A stretch of DNA of 64,000 bases from Patiria miniata (Eukaryota > Echinodermata > Asteroidea > Valvatida > Asterinidae). Below are positions 1 through 9,589 of this stretch, piece by piece. The DNA lies in assembly GCF_015706575.1 (NCBI RefSeq), contig NW_024037056.1:13653176-13717175 (forward strand), given 5' to 3'. Position 1 is the first letter of the stretch, and every line of letters starts with the position of its first letter. The position numbers and the translations under genes were made by a program. The notes under the pieces were generated by a model. The model was not told where the DNA came from and searched no databases. It worked only from the letters and a program-made list of their open reading frames with translations.

Positions 1-900
1 AAGCTAATTGTCATTTTCCTTTTTTTTCCCTTTCAAATCCGTTGATGTCTTTGAGGAAAGCGCAATTGAATTGTTTACGGAAATTGAAAACGAACAGAAC
101 TATGCAGTTGAGGAAGGTTTGAAAACAATTTAGCTTTTTCATTTTTTTTTTAAATAGTAATTTCCTTTTTTTGTGGAAGACATGAGAAAGCATCTCTTCT
201 CCCAATATGAAGAACAAAGAAACATGTGTGAGAAGTAGAAATATTATTCGGATAACATAGGTTTAAGTTTAATAATCTGAAATTAATAAGTCTGATTACA
301 TTCACGTTTTATGTTGAAAGATTGCTTTATAAATTATGAAGCGTTTGATAGCTCAACCATTAATTAGTGACCAAATTAATTGCTTTTTTGCACGACACGA
401 AAACCCAAAAGATCATTGTCACGAAACATTGAAAATATTCTCCCGCTCTTGATTTGTAAAAAATTAACAACAGCTAATTAATTCCGAATAATCGAAGATT
501 AAACCCGAAGAATGCCATCACCAGAACTCCAAACTGGAAAGTATACAGAAACCACTCCAAATAAAAGCGGACATTAAAGCCAATTACCTATACTGTTATT
601 TGTAAGTTTAAATCAAGGTAAATCGCATATCCATTTGCAAAAAAAACAAACATTTGCAAGAGTCGCAAGCATGAGCAAGAAACCATTCAATAATGTCGCC
701 TTAACGAAAGTTGATTATCTTTAATTTCTCGATCAGAGACAAGCGTAGTTTATAGAAGGTTATTGTAAAATTCAGTTCTACAGTCCGAAATAATCTTTAA
801 GTTGGTCGACACGATTGTTTCATAAATCTCGTAGATGTTTTTGGATTTTAGGCAACGCATTTGGCTACCAGAGGAACATGACTGTCCGTAGTGAAGCAGA
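1..900. other. 3' flank of TRIM unit 1
   Basis: No gene seen. This AT-rich stretch lies downstream of the minus-strand TRIM gene that ends at 901. It matches the corresponding flanks of the other units (about 4385-5505, 9590-12031 and 15359-16479), for example the segment with 'ccactccaaataaa' and 'gcggacat' near 553-575 that recurs near 5172-5190 and 16148-16166. It is therefore part of the tandem unit. Confidence 0.6.
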
Positions 901-2829
901 TTACATCCGCTCAAAGATTTTGACGGAGTGTCGGCATGCGACAAGGACGTCACCAGCGGGGGTGAATGCCATTCCTAATGGATTGTACAACCCTTGAGCT
1001 ACTGTTGATATGAATGCACCATTAGAATCGTATTGATGCACTTCATCAATGTCTCCCTCTGTACCGCAGTGAAGAGCGACATAGATGCTCCCATCATCAT
1101 CGCACAGGACACCAGTCGGTTTCGCTGGTTTCCCGTTCAGTACGGTCATCACGTTGAACACCTCATTGCCCTTCAAATCAACGCACATCAACCTCTTCTC
1201 CTTGTAGTTTGTGAAGATCAGCCGCTCTTTGTTGCTCATTGCTATGTAATGTCTAACCAAGTGATTTGATGTGCTTGCAATCAACGATCCGTCCAGGTTG
1301 TGGACACTGATGACCTTTCTCCCCCAATCAATCACTGCTACTCGTTGCTTGTCCACAGCAATACCACTGAGGTCACTCTTTGATGGCCCCTCTGCGTCGT
1401 CAACCGAAGGTGTAAACTCGCGAACAAACTGCAGCTTATTATCAAAAATCTTCACTTTATCTTCATCCGTGACGAAAAGAAGATCATCACAGTTTACTCC
1501 AACGCGCCAAGGATTTTCCAGCTGATTGCTATCAGTTCCTTGATCAACCGATGTTTTGAACTGCCCATTGGAGGTAAACAATGATAGCCGCTTCTGCGTT
1601 ACATCAGTCACAACAACGTCCCCATTGCTGAAACATGCAACACCCGCGGCCCACTGAAATTTCCCGTCACCGGTACCTTCTTTGCCGAACTCTTCCTTCA
1701 AGTGCCATTTCTCATTGAGCAATATTTCCCCCAAATTCGTGTCACTGACGACATCTTGACATTTGACCCCGATGAACGCCATGTCCACCTTTGCCGGCTC
1801 ACACTTGAGCTCCTTCTGGAATTCCAAGTTGTGCATCACCTTCGGCTTGAGCTCCAAAAGCTCGATATCATCAGCTTGTCTCATCAAGTCATTTACTGCC
1901 GTGACGATCTGATCTGCGCGTTCCATCTGCTCACGGTTGTGCTTGAGCGCCTTTTCGTACTCACTGTCTCTCTCCTGACCGATTTCGTCGACCTTTTCGG
2001 TGAGAAGCTTTGCTTTGTTTCTGATTTTAGCGATCTCTGCCTCTTCTTGAGCAGAAATATCACTACGAGCCTGAGCCAGTTTCTTTTGTAGTCTTTTTCG
2101 TGCATGATTGATCGAGTCTTCGTTTGAAGCAAATTGCTCCTTGCTTTTCTCGAACGTTTGCAGTATGTCAGTGACACTCTTACGAAATGATTCAATGGCA
2201 TCAGTTATACCAATGAAGTTATGTTCCGCTGACCGGTGCTCTGTTGCAGCACACATTAGGCAAATCAATGTATCACAGGTTTCACAATGAAAACATAAAG
2301 GCTGCTTGATGTGTTTTCTACATTTTGGTGCAACTGTCTTAGTAAGATCCGTTGGTGCAACTGTTGATTTGTCCAGGTCCTGTGCTGGAATGATGCGATG
2401 GTGTTTAGTGTACCTCAGAAATTGGTGTGCCTCTTCGCATTTCTTGCAGATGTTCTCTTTGCAGTCAAGACATGTTGATACAGCCTCCTGTCCTTCTTCA
2501 CACGATTCACACGGCGCGCTAGAAGTTACTGACTTCCCCAAAAGTTGCTCTTGTTTGTTTATTTCATCGACAAGAGAAATCAAAAAGAAGCTGGAAGAAA
2601 GACTCTGCAATCCCTCATCAGGAACTTGCGTCTCTTTTCTGCAGACTGGACATGTTATCTTCTTTGCCTCTGTCTTCTGTTTTCTCATCATCTCTACCAA
2701 ACAGTTCAGGCAGAAGCTGTGAAGACAGTCCAACATCTTGGGATCCTTGAAACGACAGTAGCAGATCGGACATTCCAGATGCCCCTGGCTGATATTGTCC
2801 AACACGGTTTGAGCTGCAGCCTCCGCCAT
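901..2829 (-). CDS. TRIM-NHL protein, copy 1 (RING, two B-boxes, coiled coil, NHL)
   Basis: A probable E3 ubiquitin ligase of the TRIM-NHL type, 642 residues if it starts at the MAEA methionine. That start is chosen because MAEA is shared by all four copies while the upstream codons differ; an in-frame Met 11 codons earlier lies in the leader. The RING C3HC4 residues are C20, C23, C35, H37, C40, C43, C60 and C63. B-box1 spans about 107-144, B-box2 about 170-203 (C170, H173, C182, C185, C190, C193, H198, H203), the coiled coil about 210-330, and a C-terminal NHL beta-propeller about 385-642 with repeats such as GVACFSNGDVVVTD. I see no filamin domain between coil and NHL, unlike TRIM2/3/71. 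The RING would recruit an E2 and the propeller would bind substrate or RNA (family knowledge). The coding region is one uninterrupted exon. The coil is nearly identical to copy 2 although the segment before it is diverged, which suggests gene conversion. The family is secure; the substrate and any immune role are unknown. Confidence 0.92.
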   Translation of the reverse strand: MAEAAAQTVLDNISQGHLECPICYCRFKDPKMLDCLHSFCLNCLVEMMRKQKTEAKKITCPVCRKETQVPDEGLQSLSSSFFLISLVDEINKQEQLLGKSVTSSAPCESCEEGQEAVSTCLDCKENICKKCEEAHQFLRYTKHHRIIPAQDLDKSTVAPTDLTKTVAPKCRKHIKQPLCFHCETCDTLICLMCAATEHRSAEHNFIGITDAIESFRKSVTDILQTFEKSKEQFASNEDSINHARKRLQKKLAQARSDISAQEEAEIAKIRNKAKLLTEKVDEIGQERDSEYEKALKHNREQMERADQIVTAVNDLMRQADDIELLELKPKVMHNLEFQKELKCEPAKVDMAFIGVKCQDVVSDTNLGEILLNEKWHLKEEFGKEGTGDGKFQWAAGVACFSNGDVVVTDVTQKRLSLFTSNGQFKTSVDQGTDSNQLENPWRVGVNCDDLLFVTDEDKVKIFDNKLQFVREFTPSVDDAEGPSKSDLSGIAVDKQRVAVIDWGRKVISVHNLDGSLIASTSNHLVRHYIAMSNKERLIFTNYKEKRLMCVDLKGNEVFNVMTVLNGKPAKPTGVLCDDDGSIYVALHCGTEGDIDEVHQYDSNGAFISTVAQGLYNPLGMAFTPAGDVLVACRHSVKIFERM

Positions 2830-2865
2830 CTTGAAAAGTATGTCCTGATTAAAACAGATCAAAAA

Positions 2866-3100
2866 CTGCGTGTCTGTTATTTCATTCAGAAACAGTCCAA
2901 GTATACAACAGGAAGGGGGTGAGGTGGGATGGTTTAGGTATTCATTGACTCCAGCGAACCAGTCTACACTAGCTCATCACACTGATTAAAAGGCTACTTG
3001 TTCGTGCAAATGTCATGCATGTTATTCACAGCTATTTCACACAAAACAAAATGTTAGGCCTAAATCTTAGAACAAAAACCTAAGACAAAAATTTACTCAC
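2866..3100 (-). other. 5' UTR intron of TRIM copy 1
   Basis: On the minus strand a good donor, AGTAG|GTGAGTAAAT, lies at 3101/3100, and acceptor-like CAGs lie at 2866-2868 and 2874-2876, just upstream of the ATG. The donor is kept in all four units while surrounding bases drift. I infer a non-coding first exon upstream of 3101, spliced to the coding exon. Which of the two acceptors is used is uncertain. Confidence 0.55.
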
Positions 3101-4384
3101 CTACTTGCTGATTCGCCGGTTAACCGAAGTCTTCAAACACGGATGTGAAGCGTGAGAATTCCCGTTTCACATACAAAAACGGCAAAACTACCATTCAATA
3201 GCGTAGCCTTGCATATACATGTAACATATAAAGCGATGAATGGTGCAGCGACAACTCACCATGGAAAAAGAACATGTCCTATTTGTGTCGCACAGTATAA
3301 TACGGAGTACTGTATACAAAACATGCATACCTTCAATGTAGCTGCAGATAATAAACACCTAAATTCAAGTTCAAAGTGCACAGTACTGCAGTATTCGATA
3401 CCACAGCTCCAGTAACTCATCACGGGAAAAACCAGTTGCTATTTCAATCGCTCGGCTGGTACACTTCCCGGGAACCAACGCAAAATGAATGCACCTGATT
3501 CAAGTTCAAAGTTGAAACGAGCAGCCGCTCTCTGAGTGACATTGTAAGGAAGCTCAAAACGGACAATATGCACACAGGAAAAAATGTTGTCCTATGAAAT
3601 CTGCGCAGCATGAAGTTGTAATCGAGGCGTAGTTTGGATTAGAGTTTTTTAATCTGGTTATATGAGACGTAGTAACGTTTATATCGTGAAGTACACCCAT
3701 AATTCATTGAGACCAAGTACTTCAAATGATTTTTCTATTGAATTTTTTTATCAGATTAATCAATCTGCCTGATATCACATGCACACTCGGAAACAAAATT
3801 TAAAAAGTAATTGGCACTCAGTGCGCAGAATTCACCCGCCTATACACAGTGAGAAATTACTTTGTGCAGTCCCCAATTGCGGCAGAAGGGGGTTGGCCAA
3901 TGGGGCGGATCTCCCAGCCCCCCACATTTGACCAATTCGGCTACTTTGGGCTTGCCTCCTTTCAATCGTCCCCCACCCCCCCCCCCCCCGTCTCCACCAC
4001 CACTACAGAAAAAAAATCATTTTCTTTTGTTAAAAATACAAGAGCACGGGTAGTGAAAACAACTGTTTTTAAAATCGATGCCGTAGGGTTCTCATCACTT
4101 TTTCTTTCAATGGCTTCGTGTGGAGAGTGCATGTAAAAGGGGAAAAAAGGATTAAAGTCATGGGCGTCGCCTGGAATTTTTTTCTAGAGGGGGCGAAGCA
4201 CATTTTCCCAAAAAATCCCTGTACTTTTCCAGCATATTCTCAATTCATCATATTTCGAGGGTGGGTAGGGACATTTGCCCCCCCCCTATTAATCAACAGC
4301 AATAATATTCCGCGACTCTTTTTCTTTTCCTATTTCCTCCCCACCCCCCTTTTTTTTTTCCTTTTCGTGGAGGGGGCGGGGATT
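3101..4384. other. 5' exon, putative promoter and spacer of TRIM unit 1
   Basis: No coding region. About 3101-3640 is strongly conserved with 7693-8330, 14092-14640 and 17611-18240, and should hold the untranslated first exon and promoter of the minus-strand gene. About 3760-4384 is another shared spacer block, with poly-C tracts near 3975 and 4280. I cannot place the transcription start. Confidence 0.5.
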
Positions 4385-5505
4385 GTGGCATGGCTTGTGA
4401 TTTGACCTGAGATTGACTTGAGATGGATTTGACTGAAACTCCTAAATGATTTGAAAAGAGTGTAATTCATCCAGCTCCCATCTGCCGTAAATGAAACTAT
4501 GCCTCTGCTATAACGAAGCACGGCAAGGTAAATCAATCCCTCTCTTTCCAAATATAGACAAATTCTGATGTATCAGATTGAACTTGAAGATAAAAGAACA
4601 TAATATTTCATTCCTATTTTTAGTCTTTTCAAACCTGCTGTGGTCTGTGAGGAAACAAAACGAAACTGATTGATAAAAATACGAGAATTAAAAAAGAACT
4701 GAATTTTTAAGCAGTGGTTGGATTTGAAAACAATTGAGCATTTCATGTCATTTCTTTCCAAGAAGAATTTTCTATTTAAATTGAGGAAAACGTGCGAGAG
4801 CATCATTCATCTCCGAAGAAGCAGTAATAATGATGAAATCGGTTTCATTTTAATAATCTCAAATGGATGATCAGTCTGTTTGCATTCATTATTTACATTT
4901 GGATTGCTATATGCAGCTTCTTCTGTTTTTTTTTTTTATAGTCAATGCATTAATTATTGAACAATGAATTGACTTTATATACACGAAACACAAACCTCAA
5001 CGGGTCGCTGTCAGGAAACTTTTAAACTATTCTTCCACTGTTCATTGGTAGAAAGAAACATCTACAATGTACACGCAAAATATACAGAGCTAATCATAGA
5101 TTCTGGTTAATCCGAGATCTCTTTATAGAATGTCATCATCAGAATTGTAAACTAGAAACGACACAGAAAACACTCCAAATAAAGCGGACGTAGCCAATGA
5201 TGCAATGTTATGTGGAAAATATACGAAGTTTAAAAACTAAGGTAAGGCGAATATCCGTTTACAAAATATAGGTACTTTAATTAGTATAGTGTCTCGAGTA
5301 GTGACAGGGAAACCATCCGCTGCGTTTTCCTATATAAATGAAGGTTTTCATCTATATTTTCGATTTGAAAAAAAAAATATTGGGTCTGGGAAAAAATGTG
5401 CTTTGGTCTACACGAATTGTTCAGAAATCTTGAAGAAGATGTTTTGTGGATTTCAGGCAACCTATTTGGCTACCAGAGGGATCAATTGATTTTTAGTGAA
5501 GCAGA
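4385..5505. other. 3' flank of TRIM unit 2
   Basis: No gene. The block beginning with 'tggcatggcttgtgatttga' near 4386 recurs near 15362 and 18908 and, more diverged, near 9593. It marks the repeat-unit boundary on the downstream side of each minus-strand TRIM gene. Confidence 0.6.
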
Positions 5506-7425
5506 TTACATCCGCTCAAAGATTTTAACGGAATGCATGTCTGCGACAACGACGTCACCAGCGGGGGTGAACGCCATTCCTAACGGATTGTACAACTTTT
5601 GTGCAACTGTTGATATGAATGCACCATTCGCGTCAAAATGATGCACTTCACTGTCTCCCTTGTTATCGGAGTGAACGGCGACATAGATGCTCCCATCATC
5701 ATCGCACAGGACACCAGTCGGTTTCGCTGGGTTCCCGTTTAGTAAGGTCATCACGTTGAACACCTCATTGCCCTCAAAGTCAACGCACAGCAACCTCTTC
5801 TCCTCGTAGTTTGTGAGGATCAGCCGTTCTTTGTTGCTCATTGCCAAGTTATTGTCAACCATGTTGTTGGATGTGCTTGCAATCAACGATCCGTCCAAGT
5901 TGTGGACACTGACGACCTTTCTCCCAAAGTCAGCCACTGCTACTCGTTGCTTGTCCACAGCAATACCACGGAGGTTACTCTTTGATAGCCCCTCAGCATC
6001 ATCAACCGAAGGTGTAAACTCGCGAACAAACTGTAGTTCATTGTCGAAAACCTTCACTTTCTTTCTGTCAGTGACAAAAAGCTGATCATCACAGGTGACG
6101 GCAACGCGCCAAGGATTTTGCAGCTGATGCCGATCAGGTCCTTGCAGAACCAATGTTTTGTACTGACCTTGGGAGGTAAACAATGATAACCGTTTCTGTG
6201 TTGTGTCAGTTACAACAACGTTCCCGTTGTTCAAACATGCAACACCCGCGGCCCTCTGGAATTCCCCGTCACCAGTGCCTTTCTTGCCAAACTCTTCCTT
6301 CAACTGCCATTTCTCTTTTAGCAGTATTTCCCCCAGATCCGTGTCACTGACGACATCTTGATATTTGACCCCGATGAACGCCATATCCAGCTTTGCCGAT
6401 TCACACTTGAGCTCCTTCTGGAATTCCAAGTTGTGCATCACCTTCGGCTTGAGCTCCAAAAGCTCGAAATCATCGGCTTGTCTCATCAAGTCATTTACTG
6501 CCGTGACGATCTGATCTGCGCGTTCCATCTGGTCACGGTTGTGCATGAGCGCCTTTTCGTACTCACTGTCTCTCTCCTGACCGATTTCGTCGACCTTTTC
6601 GGTGAGAAGCTTTGCTTTGTTTCTGATTTTAGCGATCTCTGCCTCTTCTTGAGCAGAAATATCACTACGAGCCTGAGCAAGTTTCTTTTGTAGTCTTTTT
6701 CGTGCACGTTTGATCGAGCCTTTGTTTATTGTAAATTGCTCTTTGCTTTTCTCAAACTTATGCAATATGTCGTTGATATTTTCACGAAATGATCGGATGA
6801 AGTCAGAGACTTCAATGTACGTGTGATCCGCGGACCGGTGCTCTGTTGCAGCACACATTACACAGATCAATGCATCGCAGGATTCACAGTAAAAACATAA
6901 CGGCTGTTTAATGTGCTTTCTGCATTTTGGTGCGACAGTAAGATCGACAGGTAAAACCCTCAATTTGTCCAGGTCCTGTGTTGGAATGATGCGATGGCCT
7001 TTGGTGTACTTCAGAAATTGGTGTGCCTCTTGGCATTTCTTGCAGATGTTCGCCTTGCAGTCAAGACATCTTGATACAGCTTCTTGTCCTTCTTCACACG
7101 ATTCACACGTTGCACTGGTAGATAATACTTCCCCTAATAATTGTTCTTGTTTGTTTATTTCATCGGCAAGGGAAATCAAAAAGAAGCTGGACGAAAGACT
7201 CTGCAATCCTTCATCAGGAACTTGCGTCTCTTTCCTGCAGAATGGACAAGTTATCTTCCTTATCTCTGGGTCCTGTTTGCTCATAATCTCTTCCAGACAG
7301 TTCAGACAGAAACTGTGAAGACAGTCCAACATCTTGGGATCCTTGAACCGACAGCAACAGATCGGACATTCCAGATGCCCCTGGCTGATCTTGTCCAACA
7401 CGGTTTGAGCTGTAGCTTCCGCCAT
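5506..7425 (-). CDS. TRIM-NHL protein, copy 2 (RING, two B-boxes, coiled coil, NHL)
   Basis: A 639-residue TRIM-NHL protein from the conserved MAEA start; an in-frame Met seven codons upstream is not conserved. It carries a C3HC4 RING (ECPICCCRFKDPK to CPFCRKE), B-box1 (CESCEEGQEAVSRCLDC), B-box2 (PKCRKHIKQPLCFYCESC to ATEHRSADH), a coiled coil about 207-328 and an NHL propeller about 382-639. It would act as a cytoplasmic RING E3 ligase by family knowledge. It is the nearest relative of copy 1 over the coil (about five base differences in about 300) and of copy 4 over the NHL region, where motifs such as TDRKKVKVFDNELQFVREF are shared. All zinc ligands of the RING and both B-boxes are present and the frame is open, so it looks functional. 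Confidence 0.92.
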   Translation of the reverse strand: MAEATAQTVLDKISQGHLECPICCCRFKDPKMLDCLHSFCLNCLEEIMSKQDPEIRKITCPFCRKETQVPDEGLQSLSSSFFLISLADEINKQEQLLGEVLSTSATCESCEEGQEAVSRCLDCKANICKKCQEAHQFLKYTKGHRIIPTQDLDKLRVLPVDLTVAPKCRKHIKQPLCFYCESCDALICVMCAATEHRSADHTYIEVSDFIRSFRENINDILHKFEKSKEQFTINKGSIKRARKRLQKKLAQARSDISAQEEAEIAKIRNKAKLLTEKVDEIGQERDSEYEKALMHNRDQMERADQIVTAVNDLMRQADDFELLELKPKVMHNLEFQKELKCESAKLDMAFIGVKYQDVVSDTDLGEILLKEKWQLKEEFGKKGTGDGEFQRAAGVACLNNGNVVVTDTTQKRLSLFTSQGQYKTLVLQGPDRHQLQNPWRVAVTCDDQLFVTDRKKVKVFDNELQFVREFTPSVDDAEGLSKSNLRGIAVDKQRVAVADFGRKVVSVHNLDGSLIASTSNNMVDNNLAMSNKERLILTNYEEKRLLCVDFEGNEVFNVMTLLNGNPAKPTGVLCDDDGSIYVAVHSDNKGDSEVHHFDANGAFISTVAQKLYNPLGMAFTPAGDVVVADMHSVKIFERM

Positions 7426-7459
7426 CTTGATTTTTTTCCTAATCAAAACAGATCAAAAA

Positions 7460-7692
7460 CTGCGTGTCTATTATTTCTTTCAGAAACAGTTCAAGTGAAA
7501 AGCAAGAAGGGGTGAGGTGGGATGGTTGAGGTATCCATTGACTCCAGCGAACCAGTCTACACTTGCTCATCACACTGATTGAAAGGCCACTTGTTCGTGC
7601 AAATATCATGCATGTTATTCACAGCTATTTCACACAAAACAAAATGTTAGGCCTATACCTAAGAACAAAAACCTAAGACAAAATTTACTCAC
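7460..7692 (-). other. 5' UTR intron of TRIM copy 2
   Basis: The minus-strand donor G|GTGAGTAAAT lies at 7693/7692 and an acceptor-like CAG at 7460-7462, in the same place as in copy 1. The exon-side bases (AATTTG) differ from the other units but the intronic GTGAGTAAAT is kept, which supports a real splice site. Confidence 0.55.
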
Positions 7693-9589
7693 CAAATTGC
7701 TGATTCGCCGGTTAACCGAAGTATTCAAACACGGATGAGAGGCGTGAGAATTCCCGTTTCACACACAAGAACGGCAAAACTACCATTCAATAGCGTAGCC
7801 TTGCATATACATACATGTACATGTAACATATAAAGCGATGAATGGTGCAGCGACAGCTCACCATGGAAAAAAAAATCATGTCCTGTTTGTGTCGCACCCT
7901 ATAATACGGAGTACTGCATACAAAACACGTATACCTTCCATGTAGCTGCACACAATAAACGCCTAAATTCAAGTTCAAAGTACACAGTGCTGCAGTATTC
8001 AATACCACAGCAACAGTTACTCATCACGGGAAAAACCAGTTGCTATTTTAATCGCTCAGCTGGTACACTTCCCGGGAACCAAAGCAAATGAATGCACATG
8101 ATTCAAGTTCAAAGTTGAAACGAGCAGCCACTCTCTGTGTGACATTATACGGAAGCTCAAAACGGACAATATGCACACAGGAAAAGAATGTTGTCCTGTG
8201 AAATCTTCGCAGCATGCGTTTGTAATCGAGGCGTAGTTTGGATTAGAGTGTTTTAATCTGGTTAAACGAGACGTAGTAGCGTTTATATCATGAAGTACAC
8301 TCATATTTCATTGACATCAAGTAGTTCAAATGTTTTTTAAATGATTTTTTTTATTCACCGGGAAAATTTTATCACATGATTGGATTCTATATTTTTAACT
8401 TATTTCATTATTGTTTTAACATTCTTTAAATATATATTCGAATGCGCCGAGGGCCAATAAACTGATGTTTTCCCACTTCGATCAACCGGTTTAAACTGTC
8501 TAATACACACCCGGAAATAAAATATAAGTACTTTGTCACTTGCGCAGAATACACCCGCTTATACACGGTTAGAAATTCCTTTGTGCAGTCCCAAGGGGCG
8601 GCGGAAAGGGGGTTGGCCGAGGGGGCGGATCCCCATGCCTTGAAAAAGGTAAGGATTTTCCCCCAACGCAACTGTTGACCAACGAGGCCATCCACCCACA
8701 TTTTGTTTGTTATGGTTCAAAGAATTGATCTAGCATGAATGCCAGCTATTACCCAGAAATGCCGTGAAATCTTTATCTCAGAGTACTTTTCCACATTTGG
8801 ATGGCCTACTAGTGCCAACGCACAATGATGTGAATGAATGCTCCTGATTCAAGTTCAAGTGTAAACATCAACGTGGCAGTTCACGTAAAACTACGGAAGC
8901 TTAAAACGGACAATGTTACAATTTAAGCTGGAAAATAATAACTCGTCCTATTAAATTATCGCTCGTGCGTCTGAAATCGATATGTTTTTATAACGCAATG
9001 AGAAATAATAACTATTATATTGTTCTATTTTCCTACAATTTTTTTTTATTTTTTACTTTTTGTTGAATTACAAATTCCAATTTGCGTCATTCCAATGCAT
9101 CCAGAGCAAATAAATGTATGTTCTCTAACCTCAGACATCCCGTTTGAATTAGTCTGCCTGATATCACATGCGTACGCATACCCGGAAAAAATGTCAAGGT
9201 ACGTCAGCGAGCAGAATTGCATACACATTGCCAACTTTTGGATACAGCCCTGGACTTTAATTGTTCCGATGATCAGTTTATTAGGACGGACGTCTATGGC
9301 GGAGGTTTTATGTAAGGATATTGTATTCAATGCAATTGATCAAAAGTACCATAGAAATGCGCGACAGAGCCGTTGCCAAGTCCACACAAGATCAGAAATC
9401 GTCATCAGATCAGATTCAATCACTCGTCATCGGAAGCCAATCAAACGTAATCAGAATTCTGTGACGAGACATCAGAAGCCAATCACAAGATATCAGAAGT
9501 CAATCACAAGTCATCCGAAGTCAATCACAAGTCATACACTTTCTAGTCAATTCACAAGAAGTTCAGGTGTTTTTGTCCTTGTAAGTTGT
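7693..9589. other. 5' exon, putative promoter and spacer of TRIM unit 2
   Basis: No gene supported. 7693-8330 matches the other 5' regions and should contain the first exon and promoter of copy 2. 8330-8700 is a diverged version of the shared spacer. The rest is AT-rich and ends in a short direct-repeat array at 9410-9545. Confidence 0.5.
9410..9545. repeat. short tandem repeat of about 20-21 bp
   Basis: Degenerate direct repeats built on 'catcagaagtcaatcacaag' with one- or two-base changes. They create a long open frame of repetitive Arg/Ser/Thr/Lys content on the plus strand that I do not regard as a gene. Confidence 0.65.

Noticed and set aside
1702-2091. Plus-strand ORFs opposite the TRIM genes, repeated in each unit (also 6358-6693, 6911-7318)
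   Set aside because: They are antisense shadows of the conserved coiled-coil and B-box codons, with no independent conservation.
2830-2862. N-terminal extension of TRIM copy 1 upstream of MAEA
   Set aside because: The extra codons differ completely among copies 1, 2 and 3 and lie in the 5' leader; MAEA is shared by all.
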